Notes under the pieces: model-generated
What the model was told of the DNA's origin: nothing
The model's database searches: none
Seen by the model: the letters and a program-made list of their open reading frames with translations, nothing else
Assembly: GCA_000827325.1 (NCBI GenBank)
Contig: KN832870.1
Span: forward strand, 4,588,001-4,652,000
Direction: 5' to 3'
From: Oidiodendron maius Zn
Taxonomy: Eukaryota; Ascomycota; Leotiomycetes; Myxotrichaceae
DNA length: 64,000 bases
Position numbers and translations under genes: made by a program
In this document: piece after piece, positions 47,768-58,523 of the stretch
Layout: every line of letters starts with the position of its first letter
How positions within the stretch are numbered: position 1 is the first letter of the stretch

Positions 47768-49915
47768 ATGAGGTTATCCCCAGCTTTATACGTGCTCGTG
47801 GCGGCGGGGTCTTTAACCCAAGCCGCTGCCGTCGACAAGAGGGACTTGGCCAGCGAGATCTGGGCCGATATCGAATCGGCTGCATCATGCACGGCGTGTG
47901 AGGTGAGAAATCCTTCATAACTACCTACTCGTACTTTTTCTTATATTCGTTTCTGGTCGATTTTCCTTTGCGTCTCGTGCGCTACGTACCTTATTTCATG
48001 ATCCCATGACCTAGGCCCCCTTTCCGAGTTTTCTTTCCTCTTTTGTGCCAACTAATAATGGCCCTCATATCTCTCCCGAGTCTATGCATTCCCAATTATG
48101 TATATGCCACACTAATCAAATTTTCAGGCACTCTTGGTCGTCCTCAAGGGCTTGGCTGCTTTTGGTAATACCATTTTTGTCGACACAATCACCGAGGTGT
48201 GCAAGCTCTCAGGTGTAAGTTTAAAGCAGTATCTCGAGATGAAAGCCTCCACTCACCGACAACTCTAGGCCGATGATCCAGATGTATGTGAAGGTGCTGT
48301 CGCCCTCGAAGGCCCTATTCTGGCACAGGACTTACGCGGCATGACCGTCGGCTCTCACACCTCGACCTTGTTCTGCAACACATTCTTCGGTCTCTGCCCA
48401 TTCCCTGCTGTGACCCCCTACAGCGTCACTTTCCCCTCGCCCAAGCCAGCTACCACGAGACCTGCAGTCAGCGGCCAGCCACCCTTGACTTTTGTCCACA
48501 TCAGCGACATTCATGTTGATCAATTCTATGAAACGGGTGCTAGCTACAACTGCACAAAACCCATCTGCTGCAGACCGTATACTGCTGCCGATGCTCCTGG
48601 CAATAACGGCTACCCTGCGGGTCCATACGGCAACACCGCATGCGATGCGCCAGTGAGCCTCGAAGATAGCATGTTTGCCGCCATTAACAGTATTGCCCCT
48701 AATGCTGCCTTCACCATCTTCACAGGAGACATTGTCGATCACGCCGTCTGGCTGGTGAACGAGACTCAGGTGACTGCGGATATCCAAGATGCCTACAGCC
48801 ATATGGCAAGCTTGCCTCACGTTTACACCACCGCTGGTAACCACGAGGCATCCCCTGTGAATGCCTTCAATCCTGCAGCGGTCAAGACTTCGCTGGACAT
48901 CCAGTGGCTGTACAACCTGCTGGCTACGGACAACCAGCCATACCTGGGGTCCGATGCTCAGGAAATCCAGAACTTCGGTGCTTACTCCACAAAGTTCGCT
49001 GGTGGCAACCTGCGTATCATCTCGATCAATTCCAACCTCTACTATAAGGAGAACTACTGGCTGTACGAGAAGACCATGGAGAGCGATCCCAGCGGACAGC
49101 TCGCATGGCTCGTCAGCGAGCTAGATGCCGCAGAGCAGGCTGGCGAGAATGTATACATCATTGGACATATGGCCATGGGTCTAGACGATGCTCTCCATGA
49201 TGGATCGAACTACTTCAACCAGATTGTGGATCGCTACTCTGCCACAATCGCCGCCCTTTTCTTCGGCCACACACATGTTGACCAGTTCGAGATCGCCTAT
49301 ACCGACTACACCAACCCTAGCTTCAGCAACGCTCTCGAGGTCTCGTATCTCGCCCCTTCCATGACCCCAACTTCTGGCCCCCCGGCCTTCCAGGTTGTGA
49401 GCGTCGACCCTGTCACATTCGGCGTCCTTGACATCACCACCTACATTGCCAACATCTCCGACCCAAGCTACCAAAACGGACCTACCTGGGTCGAGTACTA
49501 CTCAGCCAAGCAAGCCTACGGCCCGCTCGTGGATCCCCCTCTCACGGATCCCACTGCTGAACTCACCCCCGCTTTCTGGCACAACGTGACCGTCGCGTTC
49601 GAAAATGACGACACCGCCTTCCAAAGCTACATCGCACACAAGTCCCGCGGATGGAACGTCCCCTCGTGCACAGGCGACTGCAAGACCAGCGAGATCTGCG
49701 GAATGCGTGCTGCCGAGGCGCAGTATAACTGCGCGACTGTAACTCCTGGGATTAACTTCCGGAAGCGGGACGAGGGATTGGAGAGGCTGCCAGGGGTGGT
49801 AGAAGAGAGAGTTTGCGATGGAGCGAGATTGAGGCCGTTACTGTCCAAGTTGGCGGCAAGAGATGGGCTGTTAGAGGAGATGTTGGAGAAGGTGCAAGTG
49901 AAATACAGGGAGTAA
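47768..49915 (+). CDS. Secreted acid sphingomyelinase-like phosphodiesterase
   Basis: Exons 47768..47902, 48128..48214 and 48269..49915 give 622 residues. The family hydrolyses sphingomyelin or related phosphodiesters outside the cell or in vacuoles. A signal peptide (MRLSPALYVLVAAGSLTQAAA) precedes a possible KR processing site. A saposin-B-like domain follows (SCTACEALLVVLKGLAAF to VCKLSG). The metallophosphoesterase domain shows all metal motifs: HISDIHVDQF near 151, GDIVDH near 227, GNHEASP near 264, GHMAMG and GHTHVDQF. Several NxS/T sites fit secretion. The C-terminus ends in a basic-acidic helix after a second KR. The first intron, 225 bp, is long for this window. Fungi lack sphingomyelin itself, so the true substrate may be an inositol phosphoceramide or another phosphodiester; this is inference. 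Confidence 0.9.
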
Positions 49916-50362
49916 TATATTTTCAGCTAATGTTTAAGTCTTTAATTGTACTTGGGTCTGGGGTATGGGATAGGATAGTACAGTCAGATTATACTGAAAT
50001 TAATGAGATATGAACTATGCGTATGAGATGGAAGGTCTTAGAGACGTGAGGTACAGACTGGTTGACCCTTCCCCTTTCTCCAACTTTTTATTCTATATCT
50101 CTCGTAGCGTAGAATAACCTAGAACTCCAAGTAATAAAAAGGGAAGAGTAATAGTGTCCGTACTTTATCTTCCCGTCATGAAAATTATCATAGCTTTCGA
50201 ATAACAGGTAATGGTAGGTTGGTCGTATCCAAAGGTGTGGTTTGTAATTAAAGGCGGCACGACTGCGAATGACGAAATCCGGGGAATTTGCCATTTCTAC
50301 TTTCTACGATAACCACATCCATCCTCTCCGCCTCCATACTACCACGCAAAATAGCCTTCACA
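49916..50362. other. Intergenic region
   Basis: Sphingomyelinase 3' flank and promoter of the rhodanese gene. No gene seen. Confidence 0.55.
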
Positions 50363-51012
50363 ATGGCAACCCCACGTCTCTCGCCCGTTTTATTGCGCAC
50401 CTTACGGTCCTCAATCGCATACCCGGCACGTCTACAAGCTCCTCTCCACACCATCTCCCACCCCATTGCCCTCCCCGCGGCAACATACGCTTACCAGCTC
50501 CCGCGATACTATTCCAAAAAGAAAGACAAAGATTCACCTACGGGCAAATTCGGATGGAAGGAGTACACATTCGACGGTGTATGTCCCGTTTTTCCTCTCC
50601 CCACCCCCACCGGTCACCAACACAGGACTAACCCTTCATTCAGATGCAAAAGGCCATCTCCTCCCCCTCCCCCCATCGCATAATCGTCGACGTTCGCGAG
50701 CCGTCGGAGCTTCTTGAAATGGGCACCATCCCGGGTGCCATCAATATCCCCATCATGCACAATCCGGACAGTTTCGCTATCAGTGACGAGGAGTTTAAGC
50801 AGAGGCATGGCATTGAAAGGCCAGGAAAGGATAAGGAATTGATCTTTTTCTGCATGGCCGGCGTGCGGAGCCATGCTGCTACGGGAGCGGCGAGGGATTG
50901 GGGATGGACGAAAGCAGCGGATTATCCGGGCAGCTGGAATCAGTGGTCGTGGTTGGGTGGGAAGGTGCAGAAGTGGGAAGGAGGGGGAAAGGACAGAGAA
51001 GGGAAGAGTTAG
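50363..51012 (+). CDS. Mitochondrial rhodanese-domain protein
   Basis: Exons 50363..50578 and 50644..51012 give 194 residues. A rhodanese fold moves sulfane sulfur from thiosulfate or a persulfide through a catalytic cysteine. The N-terminus is an Arg/Ser-rich amphipathic presequence (RLSPVLLRTLRSSIAYPAR) with a likely cleavage zone before YYSKK, suggesting mitochondrial import. The domain follows: RIIVDVREPSELLEMGTIPGAINIP, then active-site loop FCMAGVRSHAA with Cys in the expected place, and YPGSWNQWSW near the end. It resembles the yeast Rdl1/Rdl2 group. The 65-bp intron joins FDG to MQKAISSPSPHR; the ATG at the start of exon 2 can mislead gene prediction. Confidence 0.87.
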
Positions 51013-51228
51013 GGATGGAGGGAGGGGAGTTAGCGGTTTGATATGGTGCAGTAGCATTGGGAGGAAGTGAGGTCAGGTTGGTTTGTATATGAGAGGTAGA
51101 TTTTGAGCGAGAAATATAAAATGTAAGGCTATTATTTTTTACAGTACATGTAGCTTTGTTTGACACCCCTGACATGCAGCCCCCCGAGGCATTCGCAATC
51201 CCTAAATCCTTATAATACATATTTTTAT

Positions 51229-52222
51229 CTAGAAAATGAATAACATCGCTGGGTCACCATCCTTGATCGGCTCGTCGGGCTTCGCAGGTTCATCCTTCTT
51301 GTGTTTGTTAGCAAAGAATAGAAACTCGATCGCAATGGCCAGCGCGGCATGGAGCACGACCACAAAGATCAAGAGGAGTTTGGAAGTTCGTCTCTCGGTG
51401 GCGCTGAGTACAGGGTAGAGGTTACGCAGCAGAAAGGCGACACTAATGCCGAAGCCAACACCGACGAAGATCCAGTTCAGCAGTGCGAAGGGCGACCAGG
51501 AGATCAAGGCAACGGGGATCCAAATGATATTGGAGTATCCGTAGAGCGCCAAGCACTCGAGAATATTGGCAGCCTCGCTGCCGGAGTACTTTAGGGCGAG
51601 GAAGAGCGCGATGGGTATCACAAAGGTGTAGCCGTATATGAGGCCTGCGGAACCTGTTTAAAATGTTAGACGCATAGAGGGATACTATCGCAATCTGCCA
51701 GACATACCACTTAAGAGCCGGAAATCATATTCAAACGGTTCAGCAGCTCCTGTGTGGGCAAGATACTGGCTGATGGTACCTCCAAGGAACAGGATAAACA
51801 CCACAGTCGTGGCAATCCAGAAAGGGCCGTACAGATCCGGATTGCCTTCTAGCACATCGAGGAAATTAGCTCTGGGATACAGTGCCGCCCAACACCTCGA
51901 CAGCACGGAGCTGGTATCAACATCGAAAAACTGCGCATAGAAGGATAGCGTCCAGAGGAAGCGTTTCGAGGAGCCTCCATTCGTCGCTGGCGCTGGCAGT
52001 CCCGATGAGCTGCCCGGCAGCTTGCGCGCGTTCGCAGCATCGGTGGCGAAGTTTGAGGCGTGGAATTCCAAGTCCTCCTGGAGATCGGTATGACCAAGGT
52101 CACCCTGAATGGGAGATTAGCTCTCGAGTTTCGGGGCTGCGCAGGGAAGCATTGGATATGCGTGGTGGTTCACGTACCTCGTCGTCGACATCGACCACTA
52201 CATCGTATCCAGCGCCAGACAT
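51229..52222 (-). CDS. Yip1-family Golgi membrane protein (YIPF1/2, Yip5-like)
   Basis: Exons 52178..52222, 51708..52104 and 51229..51653 give 288 residues. Yip1-family proteins bind Rab GTPases in Golgi and ER membranes. A cytosolic acidic N-terminus (MSGAGYDVVVDVDDE) is followed by the amphipathic stretch FWTLSFYAQFFDVDT-like (here FLWTLSFYAQFFDVDTSSV). Five hydrophobic segments then run from FWIATTVVFILFLGG to LLLIFVVVLHAALAIAIEF. The family marker region RLLSGSAGLIYGYTFVIP is made by splicing across 51654..51707. The lysine-rich tail (ANKHKKDEPAKPDEP) is cytosolic or lumenal depending on topology. The subfamily assignment to YIPF1/2 and Yip5 rests on length and motif, with moderate certainty. 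Confidence 0.85.
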
Positions 52223-52922
52223 CTTAGGGTTAGATAGAGAGCGCTGCAGTCGGCGGGGTTGGATCTGTGCATCATGGCTTCGTCGTCGTGTCCAGAAGGG
52301 GAGGCATCCACCATAGCATTAGGTAAGCAATACGAATGTATTTTCCACGTGATGCAATAGTACGTGACTAATATTTGTCACGTGCCTCTTTCAAACTTGA
52401 ACTCCGGACCGCAAATCGACCTTCTTCGTGCCAGGCTTGTTTATGTAGCATCTCATCTCACCTGCATTGGACCTGCCGTCAAGCGTTCCGTGTAGACTGC
52501 TGTTCCGCTCCGATTTTCCGCTATGGAAGATTCTCTACATCGTTAATACCTTCTAGAAGAAGTCCACGGGGAATCGCAGCGAATCAAGGCGCAGGCATTG
52601 CCAACGTTGCACTCAGGGGGCCATCCCACGCCAGCTAGGAGAAGTTAAAGGGCCTCTAGCAACGAACGATGCATAGACTGGCACCTATCAGCCTTGACGG
52701 GTGTCATGCTGCGGCTGCATATCCTGTCGGCTTGGGATGTCCAGTTCTTAAATATTGCTTTTGACGGGTTGGGATGTTGCCCGCTCGGCGTGGGGACCGC
52801 TGCACAAGGCGCGTCTCTTGGCCTCGATAGCCTCATAAAGATGTCCTCGTCTGCTGGTCTCGACGATTCTCTCTGCATCTCAATTGCTTCATTCTCTTCC
52901 TCCCTTTCCGCTCCCGGCCATC
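52223..52922. other. Divergent intergenic region
   Basis: Between the Yip1-family gene (minus) and the purple acid phosphatase gene (plus). Two E-boxes (52346 and 52379) and a half-site TACGTGA lie within 40 bp. A CT-rich leader precedes the phosphatase ATG. Confidence 0.6.
52346..52384. promoter_or_regulatory. Cluster of two CACGTG E-boxes and one TACGTGA site
   Basis: CCACGTGATG at 52345-52354, TACGTGACTA at 52361-52370 and, read on the minus strand, GGCACGTGAC at 52377-52386. The first is 123 bp from the Yip1-family start codon; the last is 538 bp from the phosphatase start. Pho4/NUC-1 and Cbf1 families bind CACGTG, so control of the phosphatase by phosphate status is possible, but proximity favours the Yip1 gene. 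Confidence 0.45.
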
Positions 52923-54499
52923 ATGCTGTTCTCTCTTAACGAGCTCGCCTTCCTGGCATTGGCCACCACGGCCTGTGCCCACCAGGGAGACTCTTGCAAT
53001 GAGAAGACTGCGCCAACGCAGATCCGTCTGGCCTATGCCGGCACCAACGGCATGTCTGTATCGTGGAACACCAACCAGCAGCTTCAAAGGCCCACGGTGA
53101 CCTTCGGCAGCAGCGAACACCGCCTCTCCCGATCAGCCTCGTCGGAGACATCCATCACCTACGAGTCCTCATCGACCTGGAATAACCACGTGACCCTCAC
53201 CGACCTTGCTCCTGATACCAAGTACTTCTACATGCCTATGTGCGGTAATCAGACGTACAGCTTCACGACTGCGCGCAAGGTTGGGAGCCCTGAGCCCTAC
53301 AAGTTCGCTATGGTTGGTGACATGGGCACGTTTGGCCCAGACGGACTGAGCACGACTGTTGGTAAGGGTGCAGCCAACCCTCTCCAGCCCGGAGCTATGA
53401 CCACCATCCAGTCCCTCAACTCTCTGAAGTCGTCCTATGATTTTATCTGGCATGGTCTGTCTCCCTGATGCTCTGTGATTAATATTCGGCTGCTGACTGT
53501 TGACAGTTGGTGACATTGCCTATGCTGATGCATGGCTCAAAGAGGAGAAGGGCGGCTATATCACGCCCCTGAACACCTCCGACAACGGTGCTGTGTATGA
53601 TAGAATCCTTAATGATTTCTATAATGAGGTCGAGGAGATATCTAGTGACACTCCTTACATGGTTAGCCCTGGTTAGTACTTCAGAACTGTGGCGCTGAGA
53701 TCCCCCACTGATGTTCTAGTCCAGGTAACCATGAGGCCAATTGCGACAATGGTAGCAATCTTACCATTTGCGTGGCTGGCCAGACAAATTTCACTGGTTT
53801 CCGCGCTCACTGGAAGTAAGTAGTGCGGTCTTTGTCCGCATATGCATACTTACCATAAATAGCATGCCTTCTGCCCAGTCCGGAGGACTTGAAAACTTCT
53901 GGTACTCCTTCGATCACGGGATGGTTCATTACGTGCAGTTCAATACGGAAACAGACTTTCCCAATGCACCAGATCTCCCAGGCGGCTCGGCCAATGAGGA
54001 CGCCGGCCCCTTTGCGCCCAATGGCACCCAACTGGAGTGGTTGAAGAGGGATCTCGCGTCCGTCGACCGCGAGAAGACCCCCTGGATCATCGCTGCTGGC
54101 CACCGTCCATGGTACATGAGTAGCCAGCCGGGTTGCACTGACTGCCAAGCTGCCTTCGAGCCGCTCCTTCTGAAATACGGTGTCGACCTTGTCCTGTCTG
54201 GCCATGTTCACTACTACGACCGCCAGGCGGCTGTGGAAAACGGCACGACCCAGGAGATCACGAACAACCCGACTGCTCCTTGGTACATCACAAATGGTGC
54301 GGGCGGCCACTACGATGGTCTCGACACCCCCGACCCCACCTTGGCTCCCACATCCCGCAAGGTCGTCGTCGAGTACGGATGGAGCCTGTTCACCGTGCAC
54401 AACTGCACGCACTTGACGACCGAGTTCATTGCTAGCGGTAATGGCTCTGTGCTTGACACGGCCACTCTCGTCAAGCATCGAAAGTGTTGCTGGGAGTAG
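52923..54499 (+). CDS. Secreted purple acid phosphatase (metallophosphoesterase)
   Basis: Exons 52923..53454, 53507..53671, 53725..53815 and 53863..54499 give 474 residues. It releases phosphate from organic esters outside the cell using a binuclear Fe-Zn or Fe-Mn centre. A signal peptide (LNELAFLALATTACAH) leads into the N-terminal fibronectin-like domain (IRLAYAGTNGMSVSWNT). The five metal motifs are all visible: VGDMG, VGDIAYAD (joined across intron 1), PGNHEANC (joined across intron 2), AGHRPWYMS and SGHVHYYDR. NxS/T sites are frequent. The third intron uses acceptor AAATAG to give HWNMPSAQSGG. A C-terminal purple acid phosphatase domain with GAGGHYDGLD completes it. Its promoter has E-boxes, discussed separately. 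Confidence 0.93.
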
Positions 54500-55188
54500 G
54501 ATAATAGAAATAATGAAGCTTTGTAGAATAGAGATCGTGTGTTACCTTTCTTGAATATATTATTATACAGCTCTTGGTAGCAGAATAATCCACTTGTGAT
54601 CAATCTCCAGCCCTGCCAATCGGGAATGGGCGGCTCGGTCCTTTCAACAGCCGCAAAAATATTCTTCCGGACTAAAAATAACCCGAACCATATCCGCTCG
54701 CTAAGGGCAAAATTATAAATCTCCCTAGAGTCTCAGCTTGGGTTGCACTTCACATACAATACGGAGTGGCAACACACTGCAAAGTTGATGTAGCCTCGTA
54801 TGTCATCTGTCATTCGTCAGTGGCGCGTACTTTTGACAAGTACGAAGTCAGACACCACGCCTCATTCCGCTTCTATTATGGCCAAGACATGCCACGGCCT
54901 GCCAATGCTTGGCCGCCTAGATAAATGAGTATTTCCAGATCGCTCTTTGGCCCAGTCCACTGTTTATCAGCCGTTGAACGCGTGTCTTTCTTGGATCAAA
55001 TGGCTGGAGTGCCTTTTCTTTTAAACCCTTTCCAATTGCTGTTCACTCAAGCACCGCTTCCATTCTTCTTTCCTTTTCTTTTTCGTCTTCGTTCCCTGTT
55101 CGTTCATTGCACATCCCTCTCATACTAATCTTCCATTTCCTTTCAATTTCCATCTCATGATTTCGACCTCCACAGAGTAGCAGCCAAG
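54500..55188. other. Intergenic region before the PGAP4-like gene
   Basis: Phosphatase 3' flank, then a leader with several T- and CT-rich runs (55070-55160). No gene recognised. Confidence 0.55.
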
Positions 55189-56529
55189 ATGATGCTTCAT
55201 CGGACCTCTGGTACGTCATGGCGGGCATACATGTTCTCTCCCCAACTCGGTGCCTTCTTTGTTATCTACTCTCTCCTCGTCCTATACTGCCGTCTTGCAT
55301 TCTACCGCGACCCGACGTCTCTCTTCTTTGATCCATCCATGGCGTACAGACGGGAATACTCCTCCACTCGCCAACGACAGGCCGAGAGGTTCATCGAAGG
55401 TGCAGTAAGGGCTTCCTTTCGCCGGCCTGACAACTCCACGCCGCCTTTCCTCTGTGTAGGAATTGCCACAGTTGCCCGTGATGGCGAGCGATACTTCCGG
55501 ACCTCGGTAGGATCGTTGCTGCACGGCTTGACGGAGGAGGAACGCAAGAACATCCATCTGATCACCTTCATAGCGCACACGGAGCCTAGGGTGCATCCAG
55601 CGTACTCCGAGGACTGGCTGTATAATGTAGCAGATCAGATTCTAACGTATGATCTCCCTCAGGAACAGCTTGAGCGGATTAGGGAGATGGAGAGGGAGAA
55701 AGGCGTATATAGGGAGAAGGGCTTGTACGATTACAGTTACTTGTTGGAAGCGTGCTATCGAGTTGGGGCAGCGAATATCCTCATGGTCGAGGATGATGTG
55801 CTCGCGCTAAATGGGTGGTATCATCGTACTGTTAAGGCTTTAGATGTCGCAAAGGCACAGACCTATAGGAAGGGCGTCTCAGACTGTATGTTTGTATATT
55901 TTGCCTGCCATCTCTGTATGACTGAACTAATACTTAGAACAGACCTCTACTTGCGACTGTTTTACACAGAAGAACTTCTCGGTTGGAATATCGAGGAGTG
56001 GCCGACATACCTAGCCTGGTCATTCGCACTGGCGACTGGACCCATGGTCGCTATGATAATTGCACGCTATCAATTCAAACACCTTGGACGACCGCTCACT
56101 GACTACACAATAATACTCGTGTGCGGAATGTGCATACCCTTATGTATCGGCCTATTCTTTGCTGCTGGAAGGAACTCGATGCTGCCAATACCTGCTGGCG
56201 TCAACGAAATGCCGAAGTTTGGGTGCTGCTCTCAGAGCCTTGTATTCCCGCAGTCAAAGGTACCGAAAGTATTAAAGTGGTTTGCAGATAAGAAGATTGG
56301 CTTCGTGGACACACTTATAGAAGAGCTAGCCGACCAACAAAATGAGATCAGATGGGCACTTACACCCAGTCCGATGCAGCACATTGGGGGGGGAAGTTCC
56401 AAAAGTGAACCGCCCCGTCAACCAAACAAGATGAGTGTTGCTGAAAAGCTGTGGAATTTTGCTTTCGAGCTGAATGATCCTGAATTGCTCCGGGGAGAGC
56501 ACCAGGAAGAGATAACTAGCTGGAACTAA
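55189..56529 (+). CDS. PGAP4-like (TMEM246) membrane glycosyltransferase, probable GPI side-chain enzyme
   Basis: Exons 55189..55885 and 55943..56529 give 427 residues. In animals PGAP4 adds GalNAc to the first mannose of GPI anchors in the Golgi; its GT-A fold is interrupted by a transmembrane hairpin. The same plan shows here: an N-terminal membrane segment (residues about 17-36), a catalytic part with VGIATVARDGERYF and the acidic metal-binding-like NILMVEDDVLALNGW, then two closely spaced hydrophobic segments (WSFALATGPMVAMIIA and TIILVCGMCIPLCIGLFFAAG), and a C-terminal lobe (CCSQSLVFPQSKV). The 57-bp intron joins GVSD to YLYLRLFYTEELLGWN. The acceptor sugar in fungi is unknown to me, so GPI GalNAc addition is inference from architecture. 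It shares the GPI theme with mcd4 but is not linked to it. Confidence 0.8.
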   Translation: MMLHRTSGTSWRAYMFSPQLGAFFVIYSLLVLYCRLAFYRDPTSLFFDPSMAYRREYSSTRQRQAERFIEGAVRASFRRPDNSTPPFLCVGIATVARDGERYFRTSVGSLLHGLTEEERKNIHLITFIAHTEPRVHPAYSEDWLYNVADQILTYDLPQEQLERIREMEREKGVYREKGLYDYSYLLEACYRVGAANILMVEDDVLALNGWYHRTVKALDVAKAQTYRKGVSDCMFVYFACHLCMTELILRTDLYLRLFYTEELLGWNIEEWPTYLAWSFALATGPMVAMIIARYQFKHLGRPLTDYTIILVCGMCIPLCIGLFFAAGRNSMLPIPAGVNEMPKFGCCSQSLVFPQSKVPKVLKWFADKKIGFVDTLIEELADQQNEIRWALTPSPMQHIGGGSSKSEPPRQPNKMSVAEKLWNFAFELNDPELLRGEHQEEITSWN

Positions 56530-56634
56530 CTACAGCAGAGAGTGTGGGCAATATTAGCAGAAGTCATACTTGTGCTATATATGCAACAACGAGAAAGGAA
56601 ATAATTCCAACCGGAAACCTCCGAATGACCACAA

Positions 56635-57570
56635 TTACTTCAAGCATGCAGGAATGTTTTTGGCGAGATACTCGTCAAACGTTACCAGCTTGCCACGAGC
56701 CGTCTGAGGAGCCTCCTGCACAAGCTCCTTGGTCTGCGCTCCATAGTACCCATAGTCCTGGTAATAATATAACATCCCAACCAGCATATCAGCCACCAAT
56801 GGAGGCATAAACCCGCGGATTGCACTCTCTGGCAACTGAGTATACTTAACAGTCTTGCCTGAGATGCGACTGATCTCTGCCACGGCCTCCTCGTACGACA
56901 TCAGCGTTGTGGCGCCTATGACGGACTTGCCCTCGTACTTCTCAGGATTGGCCAAGATGGCACCAACGAACTTGCCCGTATCGGAGGCGATATCGATCAA
57001 GGGGACCTGCGTCTGCGGAGTGACGAAGCTATACACAGCGAAGGTGCCATCGCCGGCAGGTTGCGGAGCCATGTAGTCCGCAAAGTTCTGCATGAAATAC
57101 GCTGGTACATAAAAGGCTTGCCTGATGGGCAGGGTACGTACATACTCCTGGATCTTGGCCTTGAGGTCGAAATGCTCGACCGTCGTGAGCTTGCCCTCCG
57201 AGATCTTAGAGACGTCTGGCAAGGTGCTGAATATGAAGAACTGCACGCCCGCTGCGACTGCAGCATCGGCAATCGCCTTGCCCTGGGTGAGTTCTGGAGT
57301 CTTGTCGACAGCGTCGAGGACTGAGACGGTAACAGCAAAAACAGTGTGAGCACCCTTCAGGACAGCCGCGAGGGACACCGCGTCATCGGCATCGCCTTTG
57401 ACGACCTCGGCGCCCAACTTCTCGAGGGCCTGCGCAGCAGGTTTAGAAGGGTCGCGAGTCACGGCACGAACTTTGTATTGCTTGGAGAGTTCAGGGTCGT
57501 TGAGCACTACCTTGGCGACAGAGCCGCCTTGCTGGCCAGTAGCACCAAAGACAACGAGGACTTTGCTCAT
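56635..57570 (-). CDS. NmrA-like NAD(P)-binding protein
   Basis: One exon, 311 residues from ATG at 57570 (an upstream in-frame ATG at 57654 adds 28 poorly conserved residues). NmrA-like proteins are short-chain-dehydrogenase folds that bind NAD(P) but often act as redox sensors or regulators; others are reductases. The Rossmann motif VVFGATGQQGG is at the N-terminus, with TRDP and GDADD following at the usual spacing. FFIFSTLPDVS and a FYVPAYFMQNF stretch match the NmrA/HSCARG type. The catalytic Tyr-x-x-x-Lys of active dehydrogenases is not evident. It is convergent with the PGAP4-like gene, 105 bp apart, and divergent from ask1. The exact role cannot be told. Confidence 0.85.
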   Translation of the reverse strand: MSKVLVVFGATGQQGGSVAKVVLNDPELSKQYKVRAVTRDPSKPAAQALEKLGAEVVKGDADDAVSLAAVLKGAHTVFAVTVSVLDAVDKTPELTQGKAIADAAVAAGVQFFIFSTLPDVSKISEGKLTTVEHFDLKAKIQEYVRTLPIRQAFYVPAYFMQNFADYMAPQPAGDGTFAVYSFVTPQTQVPLIDIASDTGKFVGAILANPEKYEGKSVIGATTLMSYEEAVAEISRISGKTVKYTQLPESAIRGFMPPLVADMLVGMLYYYQDYGYYGAQTKELVQEAPQTARGKLVTFDEYLAKNIPACLK

Positions 57571-58523
57571 GATGACGGTGATTGCAAAGGAGGATAATTC
57601 AGGTTGTAATTGAGTGTCCGGAGAAGGCTTGCTAAAGAGCTCCCTTGATATCAAGCTTGATTAGATGTCTGCTTCTCTTCGTTCCATCGCGGTGATCTCA
57701 AGCTTCTTAAATAGCCCCGAGCCTGGCCACCATATGTCGTCCCGTCCTGGCTCCGATACATTACATAGTCACCTCCAGGGCCGCTCTCGTATCCTGTCGG
57801 CCAATCCGTCACCCCGTCCTCGTCTTCCCATCTAATGCCAAGAGCATCGCTACCCAAACATCCCTGTCCCCCTTGATCCAGATACTGATGACTATCCTGC
57901 GTGCAGGTTTGTCAGCCGGGAAATCGCTGGGTGGGTTTTGCGTCTGGTCGCGCAAAGGCACTTAACCTTAAACCTTACCGCAGGGCTTGGGGCCTTGGTG
58001 GGGCGCACGAGAATAGCGTTGCGTAGGTAAGCTAAACGTCTGGCTGGGAAAATGTATGCTTCACCAGGCAACAGGGACCGCGCGGAGGGTGAAAGTGAAA
58101 TGCAGCAGAGGCGATTCTCTGAGTCACGAAGTTGCACTGAAGAATGTAATTGGTATTTTTGATGCGAGCTGAAATCGCTGAAGAGGCAAATATTTCTGAA
58201 GATTGTGGGCCTTAGATGTATCTCTCGCGGATGGGGGAAGTGGGAATTGGTAAGCTGTCTGTGCGATGTTTGCCAAATACGGCATACGAAGACACGTTAT
58301 GTCATTGGTGCCGCCGGAAAAACTCTATTCCACTGCATGGATACAAGCGAGATGGTATTCAAGTTAGAGGGCGCGTCGGCACGTGATGCAGCAACCTCGC
58401 GTTGACCCCACATCGTTCCTGACAATACGCGACGGCCTTCAAAGCATTGGAGATATGTTCCTACAGCTGGGCTGGTAGACTACGCTTTTTGATACCCACG
58501 TGCGCACGTACCAGGGCCACGTC
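57571..58523. other. Divergent intergenic region
   Basis: Promoter space of the NmrA-like gene (minus) and ask1 (plus). E-boxes lie at 58380 and 58497. Short frames present have no motif. Confidence 0.55.
58380..58385. promoter_or_regulatory. E-box CACGTG (SCACGTGAY form)
   Basis: The sequence is GCACGTGATG, 138 bp before the ask1 start codon. A second plain CACGTG lies at 58497-58502, only 21 bp before the ATG. Confidence 0.4.
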
